64,000 nucleotides of DNA from Blastococcus sp. TF02-8 (GTDB lineage Bacteria > Actinomycetota > Actinomycetes > Mycobacteriales > Geodermatophilaceae), in assembly GCF_003319175.1 (NCBI RefSeq), contig NZ_QOHK01000004.1, forward strand, positions 62,001-126,000, given 5' to 3'. Position numbers and translations under genes: made by a program. Within the stretch, counting starts at the first letter, position 1. Each line of letters opens with the position of its first letter. The notes under the pieces are model-generated. The model was not told where the DNA came from, made no database searches, and saw only the letters and a program-made list of their open reading frames with translations. Shown in pieces: positions 52,544-63,356 of this stretch.

Positions 52544-53284
52544 TCAGTGCCCCCGGGCCACGGACTCCAGCAGCGCCTGGCGCTCTCCCGGCGCCCGCCG
52601 TGGGCAGGACAGGCAGGTGGCACCCGACGGCAGCCGGTCGACCAGGCAGCACGAGACCCGCCGGGTGAACCGCGTCCCCGCGACGTCGACGTAGCGCGGG
52701 GCCGGCAGCGGCGGGCCGACGGCCGCCGCGAGGGGCGCGGCCAGCGCGGTCACGGCCGCCACGTCCCCCAGCGCGCGACCGAGGCCGAGCAACCCGTTGG
52801 CGAGGGAGTCGGTGGCCACCGCCCACAGCGGCCGGGCCCGCATGCCGGCGACCTGGGCCAGCGCACCGACGACGGCGCCGAGCGTCTCGCGGAGCCCGGC
52901 CACCGGGTCGGCGTGACCGGCGGCGGAGACCGCCGCGACCGGCCGCCCGTCGGGGGCGAGGGAGACGGTGGTGTCCTCGAGCCGGGCCGACAGCGGCCGG
53001 CCCACCGCCAGCCCGGCCAGGACCGGCGCCGTCAGGACCGCCGAGGCCGAGTACCACCAGACGGTCGCCCGCACCCGCGGACTCGTCGTCCCCTGCGGTA
53101 TCAGCCGGGCCAGCCACGCCGGGTCGGCCAGTCGCGCCGCCGGAAGCGCGGGGCAGCCGGGTGGCGCGACCAGACCGTGGGCGGCCGCGCCGGGGATGCG
53201 CGCCACCACCTCCGCCTGCGGTCCGACCACCGGGTCAGTCTGCGACAGCCCGACACGGGAAGACGCCGGAGGACCCGGGGTCAT
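52544..53284 (-). CDS. FhuF-like (2Fe-2S) protein
   Basis: A 246-residue protein with the C-terminal cluster [20 protein letters not shown], a CC-x10-CxxC arrangement that binds [2Fe-2S] in FhuF ferric-siderophore reductases. The N-terminal part has a [20 protein letters not shown] segment typical of this family. It may release iron from siderophores, but no siderophore gene is nearby. ATG at 53284, divergent from acs. Confidence 0.9.
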   Translation of the reverse strand: MTPGPPASSRVGLSQTDPVVGPQAEVVARIPGAAAHGLVAPPGCPALPAARLADPAWLARLIPQGTTSPRVRATVWWYSASAVLTAPVLAGLAVGRPLSARLEDTTVSLAPDGRPVAAVSAAGHADPVAGLRETLGAVVGALAQVAGMRARPLWAVATDSLANGLLGLGRALGDVAAVTALAAPLAAAVGPPLPAPRYVDVAGTRFTRRVSCCLVDRLPSGATCLSCPRRAPGERQALLESVARGH

Positions 53285-53349
53285 ACGGTGTGTCCTGGAC
53301 CACGTGGGCACCGTCGCCGCACCAGGTGACGCCGGATCGGGAGGACCCC

Positions 53350-55314
<1,965 letters not shown>

Positions 55315-55420
55315 TCCCCGGGGCGCCGGTCGGCCGTTCGGGGGAGCCGGGCGGGCGCGGTCGGCCGCGGTGGGGCACGATTCCCCTGACCAGCAGTGCA
55401 GAGTCGAAGGAGTTGCCCAC

Positions 55421-55918
55421 GTGGCCCACAGCGTGACGCCCGGTCGGACCCCCGGGGCCACCGGTGCCGAGGAACCCTCCGTCGGCACGCTCGTGCAGAG
55501 CGCGATGGCCGACGTCTCGACGCTGATCCGCGGCGAGGTCGAGCTGGCCAAGGCCGAGATCAGCACGTCGGCCAAGCGGGCCGGCATCAGCGTCGGCCTG
55601 TTCGCCGCGGCCGGGGTGCTCGTGGCCTTCGCCGGGATCTACCTCTTCATCACGATCGCCGAGCTGCTCGACGTGTGGCTCCCCCGCTGGGTCGCCTTCC
55701 TGATCGTCACGGTGTTCCTGCTGGTCGTCGCCGGGATCGCGGCCCTGGTCGGCAAGAAGATGCTGAAGAAGATCGAGAAGCCGGAGCGGACGATCGAGTC
55801 GCTGCGCGAGCTGCCCGAGGTCATGCACCGCGAGGCCTCGGGTGCCCGGCACCGCGACGTCCCGGTCGTCAGCGGCGGCAAGGTCGAGCTGCACGACAAG
55901 CAGCCGTACTCGGTCTGA
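55421..55918 (+). CDS. Phage holin-family (DUF1469-like) membrane protein
   Basis: A 165-residue protein: an amphipathic segment STLIRGEVELAKAEISTSAKRAG, two TM helices (about 46-68 and 76-100) and a basic C-terminal tail with KKMLKKIEKPERTIESLREL. It is the actinobacterial Act_XII/DUF1469 type, which is not from a prophage. It may shape or stress-adapt the membrane. GTG at 55421 with AAGGAG 8 bases upstream; the next gene starts 4 bases after its stop. Confidence 0.85.
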   Translation: MAHSVTPGRTPGATGAEEPSVGTLVQSAMADVSTLIRGEVELAKAEISTSAKRAGISVGLFAAAGVLVAFAGIYLFITIAELLDVWLPRWVAFLIVTVFLLVVAGIAALVGKKMLKKIEKPERTIESLRELPEVMHREASGARHRDVPVVSGGKVELHDKQPYSV

Positions 55919-55922
55919 CCCC

Positions 55923-56861
55923 GTGACCGTCCCCCCGGACGGCCGGCCCGACGCCACCAGCGTCCTGCTGCCCGGGCCGTGGACGCACCGCGACATCTCG
56001 GCCAACGGCGTGCGGCTGCACGCCGCCGAGGCGGGCGAGGGCCCGCTGGTCCTGCTGCTGCACGGCTTCCCGCAGTTCTGGTGGACCTGGCGCACGCAGC
56101 TCACGGCGCTGGCCGACGCCGGCTTCCGCGCGGTCGCCCCCGACCTGCGGGGCTACGGCGCCAGCGACAAGCCGCCCCGCGGCTACGACCTGCCCACCCT
56201 CTCGGCCGACATCGCGGCACTGGTCCGGGCGCTCGGCGAGCGGGACGCCGTCGTCGTCGGCCACGACTGGGGCGGCCTGCTGGGCTGGACGATGGCCGCG
56301 CTGCACCCCCGCGCGGTGCGCCGGCTCGTCGTGCTCTCGATGGCCCACCCCCGGCTGCTGCGCGCGGGGATGACCGACCGCGCGCAGCGTCGCGCGTTCC
56401 GCCACGCCCTGAGCTTCCAGGTGCCGCGGCTGCCCGAGCGGCGGCTCACGCGTGCCGACGACGACCCCGTCGCCGACCTCATGCAGCGCTGGGCCGGCCC
56501 GGAGTGGGCACGGACGGCGGACTTCGCTGCGGCCGTCGACCGGTACCGCGCCGCGGCCCGGATCCCGCAGGCCGCCTACGGCGCCATGGAGTACTACCGC
56601 TGGGCCGGTCGCTCGCAGCTGCGTCCCGACGGGCTGCGCTACGCCCGACGGATGGCCGCGCCGATCACCGCGCCCACCCTCCAGCTGCACGGCGCGCTCG
56701 ACACCTGCGTGCTACCCGCGACCGCCCACGGTTCGGGCCGCTACGTCGCCGGCGCCTACGAGTGGCGCGAGCTCGACGACATCGGCCACTTCCCCCACGA
56801 AGAGGCCCCCGCCCTCGTCACCCACGCCATCGCCGACTGGGCTGGGCGCAGCCCGACGTGA
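55923..56861 (+). CDS. Alpha/beta hydrolase, epoxide hydrolase-like (EphE type)
   Basis: A 312-residue alpha/beta hydrolase. The oxyanion motif HGFPQFWWTW, the nucleophile elbow VGHDWGG with Asp, PDLRGYGASDKP, the cap Tyr-rich segment YGAMEYYRW, and the catalytic His in IGHFPHEEAP match soluble epoxide hydrolases. The natural epoxide is unknown. GTG at 55923 is 4 bases past the holin-family stop, so they likely share one mRNA. A hairpin follows. Confidence 0.9.
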   Translation: MTVPPDGRPDATSVLLPGPWTHRDISANGVRLHAAEAGEGPLVLLLHGFPQFWWTWRTQLTALADAGFRAVAPDLRGYGASDKPPRGYDLPTLSADIAALVRALGERDAVVVGHDWGGLLGWTMAALHPRAVRRLVVLSMAHPRLLRAGMTDRAQRRAFRHALSFQVPRLPERRLTRADDDPVADLMQRWAGPEWARTADFAAAVDRYRAAARIPQAAYGAMEYYRWAGRSQLRPDGLRYARRMAAPITAPTLQLHGALDTCVLPATAHGSGRYVAGAYEWRELDDIGHFPHEEAPALVTHAIADWAGRSPT

Positions 56862-56872
56862 CGGACGAAGGA

Positions 56873-56921
56873 CCCCGTCCCTCTCCCCACTCGCAGGCTC
56901 GTGCCGAGCCTCCGGACGGGG
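56873..56921. terminator. Terminator between convergent ephE-like and marP genes
   Basis: CCCCGTCC (56873-56880) pairs with GGACGGGG (56914-56921), and within the loop AGGCTC (56895-56900) pairs with GAGCCT (56906-56911). It lies between the two stops. Confidence 0.65.
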
Positions 56922-56924
56922 CCG

Positions 56925-58106
56925 TCATTCGCAGGGGCCGGTGTCGACCTCGGCGCGGGCAGCGCTGCCCTGGGTGGCGGCGTCGGCGACCTGGGGACCG
57001 GTGAGCGCGTAGCCCGTCTGCGGGTCGTCGATGGCCGAGGCGAACACGACGCCGAGCACGGTGCCGTCGGGGGCGAACAGCGGGCCTCCCGAGTTGCCTG
57101 CCCGCACCTGCCCGAACAGGGCGTAGACGTCGCGCACCACGGTCTGGGTGTTGCGGAAGTCCGGCCCGCTGATCTCGCCGCGGTCGCGCACCCGGGCGGG
57201 GCCGACGTACAGGGGCCCGCCGCCGGGGTAGCCCATGATGATGGCGTCGTCGCCGGTGTCGGCTGCCTCCGGCGTGAACTGCAGCGGGACCTGCGGGAGC
57301 CCGGGCACGGCGAGGACGGCGATGTCGACCTCCTCGTCGATGTAGACCGGGACGGCGTCGTACTCCTCGCCCTCGGCGAGCACGACCGGGTCGGTCACCC
57401 CGGCGAGCACGTGCGCGTTGGTCATCACCCGCTGCGGTGCGTACACGAAGCCGGACCCGTCGATCTGCCGCGAGCACGACGGGGCGATGCCGCGGATCTT
57501 GACGACCGAGCCCTTGACCGAGGCGACCACCTGGCTGGACTCCAGCGCGGGGTCCGGGGCGGGGACGTCGCGGGCCTCGGTGGGCGTGAGCGGGTCGAGG
57601 ACGTCGGGCAGCCCGCGACGGTCGATCGCCTCGCGCAGGCTCTCGTACACCCGGCGGACGCCGTCGGGCACCGCGTCGTCCACGGCCTGCACCAGCGCGG
57701 ACTGGCGGACCTGGCTGGCCACCTGCGGGAACGGGGAGCTCGCCAGCGGCGAGGCGACCATCCAGGCCACCAGGAGCACGGAGGCCGCGGAGACCACCGC
57801 CCCGGCCACCGAGTCGACCATCTTGGCCGGCTCCCACGTCACCCGGGACCGCAGCGCCCGGCCGGCCGCCCCCGCCAGGATCTGGCCCAGCAGGGCCCCG
57901 GCGAGCACGACGACGAGCGCGGCGAACACCCGCGTGACGCTGGAGCCGTCGATCCGGTCGGCGACCGGCCCGGACAGCTGGGCACCGAGCACGGCACCGC
58001 CGAGGAAGCCGAGGATCGACGTCGCCGAGACCAGCAGCCCCTGCCGGAACCCGGACAGCGCGAAGAGCAGGGCGAGCGCGATCAGCACCAGGTCGACGAG
58101 GGACAC
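56925..58106 (-). CDS. marP: MarP-like membrane serine protease
   Basis: A 393-residue protease. Four N-terminal TM segments (about 4-24, 30-50, 60-82 and 100-118) form a CvpA-like region, and the periplasmic chymotrypsin-like domain has His232 in TNAHVLAG, Asp261 in EEVDIAVL and Ser339 in RAGNSGGPL. Cys211 and Cys392 match the disulfide of mycobacterial MarP, which resists acid and activates RipA. It is the last gene of the nth-tlpA-Nudix-cupredoxin-marP unit. GTG at 58106. Confidence 0.93.
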   Translation of the reverse strand: MSLVDLVLIALALLFALSGFRQGLLVSATSILGFLGGAVLGAQLSGPVADRIDGSSVTRVFAALVVVLAGALLGQILAGAAGRALRSRVTWEPAKMVDSVAGAVVSAASVLLVAWMVASPLASSPFPQVASQVRQSALVQAVDDAVPDGVRRVYESLREAIDRRGLPDVLDPLTPTEARDVPAPDPALESSQVVASVKGSVVKIRGIAPSCSRQIDGSGFVYAPQRVMTNAHVLAGVTDPVVLAEGEEYDAVPVYIDEEVDIAVLAVPGLPQVPLQFTPEAADTGDDAIIMGYPGGGPLYVGPARVRDRGEISGPDFRNTQTVVRDVYALFGQVRAGNSGGPLFAPDGTVLGVVFASAIDDPQTGYALTGPQVADAATQGSAARAEVDTGPCE

Positions 58107-58111
58107 GGCGG

Positions 58112-58579
58112 CTACTTCTCGACCGTCATCGTGCCCACCTGTCCCAGCTGGGCGTGGAAGGTGCAGCTGAACGGGTAGTCGCCCGGCGTCGTGACCTCGA
58201 ACTCGATGGTCTTCTGCTCGCCCGGGGCGAGCACCGGGATGCCGGCGTCGATCGGCTGCGGCAGCTCGTCGTCGGTGTACTCGAGGTTGTGAGTCATCTG
58301 GTCGGCGACGTTGACCACGGTGAGGCGGACCGGGCCCGGCGCGACGGTGAACCGGTCCGGGGTGAAGACGTAGTCGTCCTGCGTCTGCAGGGTGACCTCC
58401 TGGACGCCGTCGGCCGCGACGGTGACCTCTCCGAGCCCCTCGGGGACCGGCTCCTTCTCCTGCTGGTCGCTCCCGCAACTCACCAGCAGGACCACCGCAG
58501 CGGCGATCACCGCGGCCTTCTTGCGCGGTCCCGCCGTGAGCGTGCGAACGGTGCGGGGCAAGGAGGTCCTTTCCGTCAT
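58112..58579 (-). CDS. Cupredoxin-like copper lipoprotein
   Basis: A 155-residue precursor with a signal peptide ending in lipobox LLVSC. The mature domain (about 50-155) is a cupredoxin: YVFTPDRFTVAPGPVRLTVVN, MTHNLEY with one His ligand, and FSCTFHAQLGQVGTM with Cys, His and Met ligands. It should carry electrons or store copper on the outer membrane face. It is inserted between the Nudix gene (overlap ATGA) and marP (5-base gap). Confidence 0.9.
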   Translation of the reverse strand: MTERTSLPRTVRTLTAGPRKKAAVIAAAVVLLVSCGSDQQEKEPVPEGLGEVTVAADGVQEVTLQTQDDYVFTPDRFTVAPGPVRLTVVNVADQMTHNLEYTDDELPQPIDAGIPVLAPGEQKTIEFEVTTPGDYPFSCTFHAQLGQVGTMTVEK

Positions 58580-59352
58580 CGGGGCCGAACCGTACGCGTC
58601 GGCGGCCCGTCCGGCGCGGGATCGGCGACCGTCGGCGCGGCGCCGTCACCGGCGGGGTCGTCGTCCCCCGAGCCGGGAAGGGCGTAGGGCCTGATCGCGG
58701 AGTCCGGCAGCGGCCGCACGTCGTCGTGGTCCCACGGCCGGGCCAGGCCGGCGGCCTCGAGGATGGCGTCGAGCAGACCGGCGGTGAAGCCCCAGACCTC
58801 CATCTCCGCCACGCAGAAGGCCGGTCCGACGAAGCCCAGCGGATGCCGCAGCCGGTACCGGTTGGCGGGGTCGGCGAGCTCGGCCAGCGGGACCCGGGCC
58901 ACGCGGGCCACCTCGGTGGGATCCCCCACGCTGACCTCCCGCGGGTCGTCCCACCAGCCGACGACGGGGACGACGAGACGGTTGGACGGGGGCAGGAAGA
59001 GCTCCTGGAGGGTCGTGAGCACCCGGACGCTGGCCGGATCGATCCCGGCCTCCTCCTGGGCCTCGCGCAGCGCCGTGCCGACGGGGAAGTCGTCACCCGG
59101 GTCGACCCCGCCGCCGGGGAACGCCGGCTGCCCGGCGTGGCTGCGCAGGTGCGGGGACTTCTCGATCAGCAGCACGTCGGGGCCGCCGGGGCCCTCGCCG
59201 AACAGGATGAGGACGGCGGAGCGGCGCGCGGTGGCGGTCGCCTGCGGCATGCGGTGGCGCAGGGGGAGCTCTGTCGCCCGGTCGACCAGCTGCCGCAGGT
59301 ACTCCGGCAGGTCCTCGTCGGTGGTCCTCGCATCGGGGGGCGTGGCGCTCAC
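58576..59352 (-). CDS. Nudix hydrolase, CoA pyrophosphatase type
   Basis: A 258-residue protein. The Nudix box is GGGVDPGDDFPVGTALREAQEEAGI, shown here in part as TALREAQEEAGI. HLRSHAGQPAFPGG before it is characteristic of CoA pyrophosphatases (NUDT7-like). A 50-residue acidic/Pro-rich tail is extra. It probably cleaves CoA or acyl-CoA to phosphopantetheine. It overlaps genes on both sides by ATGA. Confidence 0.92.
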   Translation of the reverse strand: MSATPPDARTTDEDLPEYLRQLVDRATELPLRHRMPQATATARRSAVLILFGEGPGGPDVLLIEKSPHLRSHAGQPAFPGGGVDPGDDFPVGTALREAQEEAGIDPASVRVLTTLQELFLPPSNRLVVPVVGWWDDPREVSVGDPTEVARVARVPLAELADPANRYRLRHPLGFVGPAFCVAEMEVWGFTAGLLDAILEAAGLARPWDHDDVRPLPDSAIRPYALPGSGDDDPAGDGAAPTVADPAPDGPPTRTVRPR

Positions 59353-59918
59353 AGCTGCACCCCGAGGTGCTCGGCCACGAGCGTGCGCAGCTCGTCGACG
59401 GAGCCCACGGGCCCGGCCTGCACGTGGACCAGCGCGCCGTCGGCGTCGAGGAAGTAGGTGTAGGGCAGGACGTTGACGCCGAGCTGGGCCATCAGCCGGC
59501 CCTCGCCGTCGAAGGCGCTCGGGAAGGTGACGCCGGCGTCCTCGGCGAACGCCGTCGCCTGCGGCAGGCCGTCCTTGCTGATGACGCCGACGACCTGCAC
59601 CCGGTCACCGGCGGTCCGGGAGAACTGCTGGAGCAGCGGCATCTCCTCCCGGCACGGTGGGCACCAGCTCCCCCAGAGGTTCACGACCGTCGGGACCCCG
59701 GGCGCGCGGGAGAGGTCCAGCGCCCCGCCACCGGGGCAGTCCAGGGTCAGGGCCGGCAGCCGGTCGGCGGCGGCGACGTCGACGTCGGGCTGCTCGGGGC
59801 ACGCCACCAGGCCCGACGTCTCCGGTGCCGAGCGCCCGCCCCCCGGGTCGCCGTCGTCCGCGGTGCAGCCGGCGGCCAGCAGCCCGGCGACCAGCACGGC
59901 GAGGAGGCCGCGGCGCAT
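59349..59918 (-). CDS. TlpA-like thioredoxin lipoprotein
   Basis: A 189-residue precursor with lipobox LLAAGC. The thioredoxin fold has VVNLWGSWCPPCREEMPLL with a WCPPC redox site, and LPYTYFLDADG with the cis-Pro. It reduces or delivers electrons to exported proteins (cytochrome c maturation or disulfide control). It starts on the last base of nth (TGATG) and is coupled to the Nudix gene. Confidence 0.93.
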   Translation of the reverse strand: MRRGLLAVLVAGLLAAGCTADDGDPGGGRSAPETSGLVACPEQPDVDVAAADRLPALTLDCPGGGALDLSRAPGVPTVVNLWGSWCPPCREEMPLLQQFSRTAGDRVQVVGVISKDGLPQATAFAEDAGVTFPSAFDGEGRLMAQLGVNVLPYTYFLDADGALVHVQAGPVGSVDELRTLVAEHLGVQL

Positions 59919-60718
59919 CACTCGGTGTCCGATGCTGCGGGGGTCTTGACCAGCTTCCCGGCGGTCTCCGGGTCGACCGGCCCGATGCCGAACGACGGGC
60001 ACCACTGCGCCAGCCCGCAGGCGCCGCAGGCCGCCTTCTTGGCGTGGCACACCCGGCGCCCGTGGAAGATCACCCGGTGGCTGAACTCGGTCCACTCCTT
60101 CTTCGGGACCAGTTGCGCGATCTCGGCCTCGACCTTGACCGGGTCCTCCTCCTCGGTCCAGCCGAACCGGCGGACCAGCCGGCCGAAGTGGGTGTCCACG
60201 GTGAGCCCGGGGACGCCGAAGGCGTTGCCGAGGACGACGTTCGCCGTCTTACGCCCCACCCCCGGCAGGGTCACCAGGTCTGCCATGCGCGGCGGGACCT
60301 CGCCGTCGAAGCGCTCGACGAGTGCCTGCGCCAGCCCCAGCGCGGAGTTGGCCTTGGCGCGGAAGAAGCCGGTCGGCTTGAGGATCTCCTCGAGCTCGGT
60401 CCGGTCGGCACCGGCCAGCGCCACCGCGTCGGGGTAGCGGGCGAAGAGCACCGGCGTGACCTTGTTGACCGTCTTGTCGGTGGTCTGCGCGGAGAGCACG
60501 GTGGCCACGAGCAGCTCGAAGGCGTTGGTGAAGTCGAGCTCGCAGTGCGCGTCGGGGTGGATCAGGGCGAGCTCTCGGGCCATCCGCCGGGCACGCCGGG
60601 TGCGGGCCAGCGGCGTCTCCTCCGGGTCGAAGGGCGAGGCGCCCGTCAGGGCGGCGCGGGTCGGACGACGGGCACGGGCCGGGCGCGCGTAGGCCGGGGA
60701 GGACGCGGGTGCGGACAC
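59918..60718 (-). CDS. nth: Endonuclease III
   Basis: A 266-residue DNA glycosylase/AP lyase. The helix-hairpin-helix is [14 protein letters not shown] with catalytic Lys, VDTHFGRL supplies the catalytic Asp, and [17 protein letters not shown] is the C-x6-C-x2-C-x5-C [4Fe-4S] cluster. It removes oxidised pyrimidines. A ~40-residue N-terminal extension is present. It leads the five-gene unit ending in marP. GTG at 60718 has TACGCT 7 bases upstream. Confidence 0.96.
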   Translation of the reverse strand: MSAPASSPAYARPARARRPTRAALTGASPFDPEETPLARTRRARRMARELALIHPDAHCELDFTNAFELLVATVLSAQTTDKTVNKVTPVLFARYPDAVALAGADRTELEEILKPTGFFRAKANSALGLAQALVERFDGEVPPRMADLVTLPGVGRKTANVVLGNAFGVPGLTVDTHFGRLVRRFGWTEEEDPVKVEAEIAQLVPKKEWTEFSHRVIFHGRRVCHAKKAACGACGLAQWCPSFGIGPVDPETAGKLVKTPAASDTE

Positions 60719-60725
60719 GCGGTCG

Positions 60726-60731
60726 AGCGTA
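60726..60731 (-). promoter_or_regulatory. -10 hexamer TACGCT, leaderless promoter of the nth operon
   Basis: On the minus strand TACGCT is 7 bases before the nth GTG, with no Shine-Dalgarno. Confidence 0.55.
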
Positions 60732-60820
60732 GGCGGAGCTGCCGACCGTCTCCTCCCGTGTCATGATCGAGGACGGACCGCTCCCCCGGACCGACGCCCG
60801 ACGCAGAGGAAGGACTGGCT

Positions 60821-61060
60821 GTGGTCGCCCTCAGCGTCATCCTCTTCCCCCCGCTGCTGATCGCCTTCCTGCTGGTGATGGAGCGCGTCGAGGAGCCCCT
60901 CCGCCGCCCGGCCGGCCCGCGCGAGGTCAACGAGTTCCTCAGCACCGCGACCCCCGGCGAGGTGGACACGCTCGCCCGGTCCGGCATCCGCCGGGCGCTG
61001 TTCCGCTGGCGGCGCCGCCGCCGTCGCACCCCGGGCAGCGACAACCCGCCCCTGGTCTGA
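60821..61060 (+). CDS. Small single-TM protein, unknown function
   Basis: A 79-residue protein: an N-terminal TM helix LSVILFPPLLIAFLLVME, a middle PREVNEFLSTATPGEVDTLA segment and an Arg-rich end. The small size, position next to nth and crp and AGGAAGG upstream of the GTG suggest a real conserved gene. A bulged hairpin AGCGAAACCG/CGGTTTCTCGCT at 61101-61130 could be its terminator. Confidence 0.7.
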   Translation: MVALSVILFPPLLIAFLLVMERVEEPLRRPAGPREVNEFLSTATPGEVDTLARSGIRRALFRWRRRRRRTPGSDNPPLV

Positions 61061-61182
61061 AGAAGGACCTCCCTGCTCCCCACCGCTCGCTCGCTCACGC
61101 AGCGAAACCGGGCGGCGGCGGTTTCTCGCTCCATCGGGGTAGCCGGAGGGCGTCCTGACGGGTGACCGAGTCCACAGCCGCC

Positions 61183-61218
61183 TAGACTCGTCGCGGACAC
61201 GGGCACCCCTGTGTCCGC
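61183..61218 (+). promoter_or_regulatory. Promoter and leader hairpin of crp
   Basis: TAGACT at 61183-61188 is a probable -10 element. Immediately after the predicted start, GCGGACAC (61193-61200) pairs with GTGTCCGC (61211-61218) around 10 bases. It may be an operator or an mRNA hairpin; a CRP half-site AGTGTGA follows at 61222-61228. Confidence 0.5.
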
Positions 61219-61240
61219 GAACAGTGTGAGAGGACGTGCA

Positions 61241-61915
61241 GTGGACGAGGTGCTGGCTCAGTCGGGGCTCTTCCAGGGGCTCTCCGAGGATGCGGTGGAC
61301 CCCGTCATCAGCCGCCTCGAGACGATCACCCTGCCCCGTGGGCGGGTGGTCTTCAACGAAAGCGAGCCCGGCGACAGCCTCTACATCGTCATGAGCGGGA
61401 AGATCAAGCTCTCCCGCCGGTCCCCGGACGGCCGGGAGAACGTGCTCGCCGTCATGGGCCCCTCCGACCAGTTCGGTGAGCTGTCGGTCTTCGACCCGGG
61501 CCCGCGCACCGCGACGGCCACCGCGGTCACCGACGTGAAGCTCGCCCGGATGCCGCAGAGCGTGCTGCTGCCGTGGATCGAGGCGCACCCGGAGATCGGC
61601 GAGCAGCTGCTCCGCGTGCTGGCCCGCCGCCTGCGCCGGACCAACGACTCGGTCGCCGACCTCATCTTCACCGACGTGCCCGGCCGCGTGGCCAAGGCGC
61701 TGCTGCAGATGGCCGACCGCTTCGGCAGCCGCGACAGCGACGGCCTGCGGGTGAAGCACGACCTGACGCAGGAGGAGCTGGCCCAGCTGGTCGGCGCCTC
61801 GCGCGAGACGGTGAACAAGGCGCTGGCCGACTTCGTGCACCGTGGCTGGATCCAGCTGCAGGGCAAGTCCGTCGTCGTCCTCGACGAGGAGCGCCTGCGC
61901 CGCCGCGCGCGATAG
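61241..61915 (+). CDS. crp: Crp/Fnr-family cAMP-responsive regulator
   Basis: A 224-residue regulator, the same length as mycobacterial CRP. The cyclic-nucleotide domain includes [17 protein letters not shown] and [18 protein letters not shown] (phosphate-binding Glu and Arg). The C-terminal winged helix has [24 protein letters not shown] as recognition region. It should bind TGTGA-N6-TCACA sites. GTG at 61241 has AGGA 7 bases upstream and a leader of about 46 bases. Confidence 0.96.
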   Translation: MDEVLAQSGLFQGLSEDAVDPVISRLETITLPRGRVVFNESEPGDSLYIVMSGKIKLSRRSPDGRENVLAVMGPSDQFGELSVFDPGPRTATATAVTDVKLARMPQSVLLPWIEAHPEIGEQLLRVLARRLRRTNDSVADLIFTDVPGRVAKALLQMADRFGSRDSDGLRVKHDLTQEELAQLVGASRETVNKALADFVHRGWIQLQGKSVVVLDEERLRRRAR

Positions 61916-62015
61916 CACTGCGACCCTCCGGGACGCGAGCCGTCCCCGGTCGCGCGCGCAGCCGCTGCTCCGCGCCTGCGCGGACCCCTCCGGGGCCCGC
62001 TCGGCACGACCGTTC

Positions 62016-62060
62016 AACGCGAGAGGCCCGGAACCGTCCTGGTTCCGGGTCTCTCGCGTT
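62016..62060. terminator. Bidirectional terminator after crp
   Basis: A 20-base stem, AACGCGAGAGGCCCGGAACC (62016-62035) with the facing arm at 62041-62060, around a GTCCT loop; the only non-Watson-Crick pair is one G-U. It stands between the crp stop and the stop of the converging Nudix gene. Confidence 0.85.
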
Positions 62061-62067
62061 CAGAGCT

Positions 62068-62880
62068 TCACGACGGAAGCGGCACCACGAGCCGGATGCG
62101 GGTGCCGTCGGGCAGCACCGCCCACTTGCCGTCGGGGGTCTCCTCGAAGCGCGGGCTGATCGGGTGCAGCGGCTGCGGAGGTGAACCGGTCAGCGCCGCG
62201 GCGACGTCGGGGAACGGCTGCAGCTGACCGAGGGTGTGCGAGGTCGGCGGGAGCATGGGGCGGTTCCCCGAGGCCAGCTCGGCCAGGGCGGCCGCCGGCG
62301 TCAGCCAGGAGGCCTCGTCGGCCTCTCCGGAGACGTCGCGCGCCTCCTGGCCCACCGGCAGGGCTGCGGCGAAGAACTTCGTGTCGTAGCGCCGCGGCTC
62401 GACCGGTGGGGTGATCCAGTGCGCGAACGGGCGCAGCAGGTCCGAGCGCAGCACGAGCCCGCGCCCGGCCAGCAGCTCCGCCAGCGACAGCTCCCGGGAC
62501 AGCAGCGCCTGCCGCTGCTCCTCCCAGTCGTCGCCCGAGACGTCCGGCACGACCGCGCCGTCGGGCAGCCCGGCGAGCAGGACGCCGGCCTCCTCGAAGG
62601 TCTCCCGGACCGCGGCGCAGACGAGCTCCCGCGCCGTGCGCTCGTCGCAGCCGAACGCGCTCGACCAGTCGGCCGGCGAGGGACCGGCCCAGCCGATCTC
62701 GGTGTCGCCGTCGCGCGGGTCCACGCCACCGCCGGGATAGGCGGTCATGCCACCGGCGAACGGCATGCCCTTGGTGCGGCGGAGCAGGTAGACCTCCAGG
62801 CCGTGTGCGCCGTCGCGCAGCAGGAGGACGGTGGCCGCCTGCTTGGCCTCGGCCGGCGCCCCGCCCGCCGCGGGGCTCAC
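62068..62880 (-). CDS. Nudix hydrolase (NUDT19-like)
   Basis: A 270-residue protein. The box is long and split: TAYPGGGVDPRD, an insert, then AAVRETFEEAGVLL with the REx2EE core. RRTKGMPFAGG precedes it, and LRPFAHWITPPVEPRRYDTKFF follows, a combination seen in NUDT19/CoA-pyrophosphatase relatives. The substrate may be acyl-CoA. GTG at 62880 overlaps the RidA stop as GTGA. Confidence 0.88.
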   Translation of the reverse strand: MSPAAGGAPAEAKQAATVLLLRDGAHGLEVYLLRRTKGMPFAGGMTAYPGGGVDPRDGDTEIGWAGPSPADWSSAFGCDERTARELVCAAVRETFEEAGVLLAGLPDGAVVPDVSGDDWEEQRQALLSRELSLAELLAGRGLVLRSDLLRPFAHWITPPVEPRRYDTKFFAAALPVGQEARDVSGEADEASWLTPAAALAELASGNRPMLPPTSHTLGQLQPFPDVAAALTGSPPQPLHPISPRFEETPDGKWAVLPDGTRIRLVVPLPS

Positions 62881-63356
62881 CGGAGCTCGACGGTGAGCTC
62901 GACCTCGACCGGTGCGCCCAGTGGCAGCTCGGCCACACCGACGGCGCTGCGGGCGTGCTGACCGGCGTCGCCGAAGATCCGGCCCAGCAGCTCGCTGGCG
63001 CCGTTGACGACCCGCGGCTGGCCGGTGAAGCCCTCCGCGCTCGCCACGTAGCCGACCACCCGGACGATGCGGGCCACCGAGTCCAGCCCCACGAGCTCGT
63101 CGATGGCGGCCAGGGCGTTCAGCGCGCACAGCTTGGCGTCGGCCGCTGCGGCCTCGACGTCGACCGAGCCGCCGACCTTGCCGGTGCGGCGCAGGCCGCC
63201 GTCGACGAAGGGCAGCTGGCCGGAGGTGAACACCAGCGAGCCGGAGCGGACGGCGGGCACGTAGGAGGCGACCGGCGGCGCGACGGGGGGCAGCCGGATG
63301 CCGAGCTCGGCGAGGCGGGCGTGCCAGCCCTGCGCCGGGGCGGTCGGGCTGGTCAC
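62877..63356 (-). CDS. RidA family protein
   Basis: A 159-residue YjgF/RidA trimer subunit: VRSGSLVFTSGQLPFVDGG, NALAAIDELVGLDSVARIVRVVGYVAS and the closing PLGAPVEVELTVEL. The Arg that binds the imine carboxylate is not in the usual C-terminal position, so the subgroup may differ from archetypal RidA deaminases. GTG at 63356 overlaps the DUF4177 stop. Confidence 0.88.
   Translation of the reverse strand: MTSPTAPAQGWHARLAELGIRLPPVAPPVASYVPAVRSGSLVFTSGQLPFVDGGLRRTGKVGGSVDVEAAAADAKLCALNALAAIDELVGLDSVARIVRVVGYVASAEGFTGQPRVVNGASELLGRIFGDAGQHARSAVGVAELPLGAPVEVELTVELR

Noticed and set aside
55421-55918. Prophage remnant suggested by a holin-family gene
   Set aside because: The family is a normal actinobacterial membrane protein; there is no integrase, capsid or lysin gene, and the neighbours are core genes.
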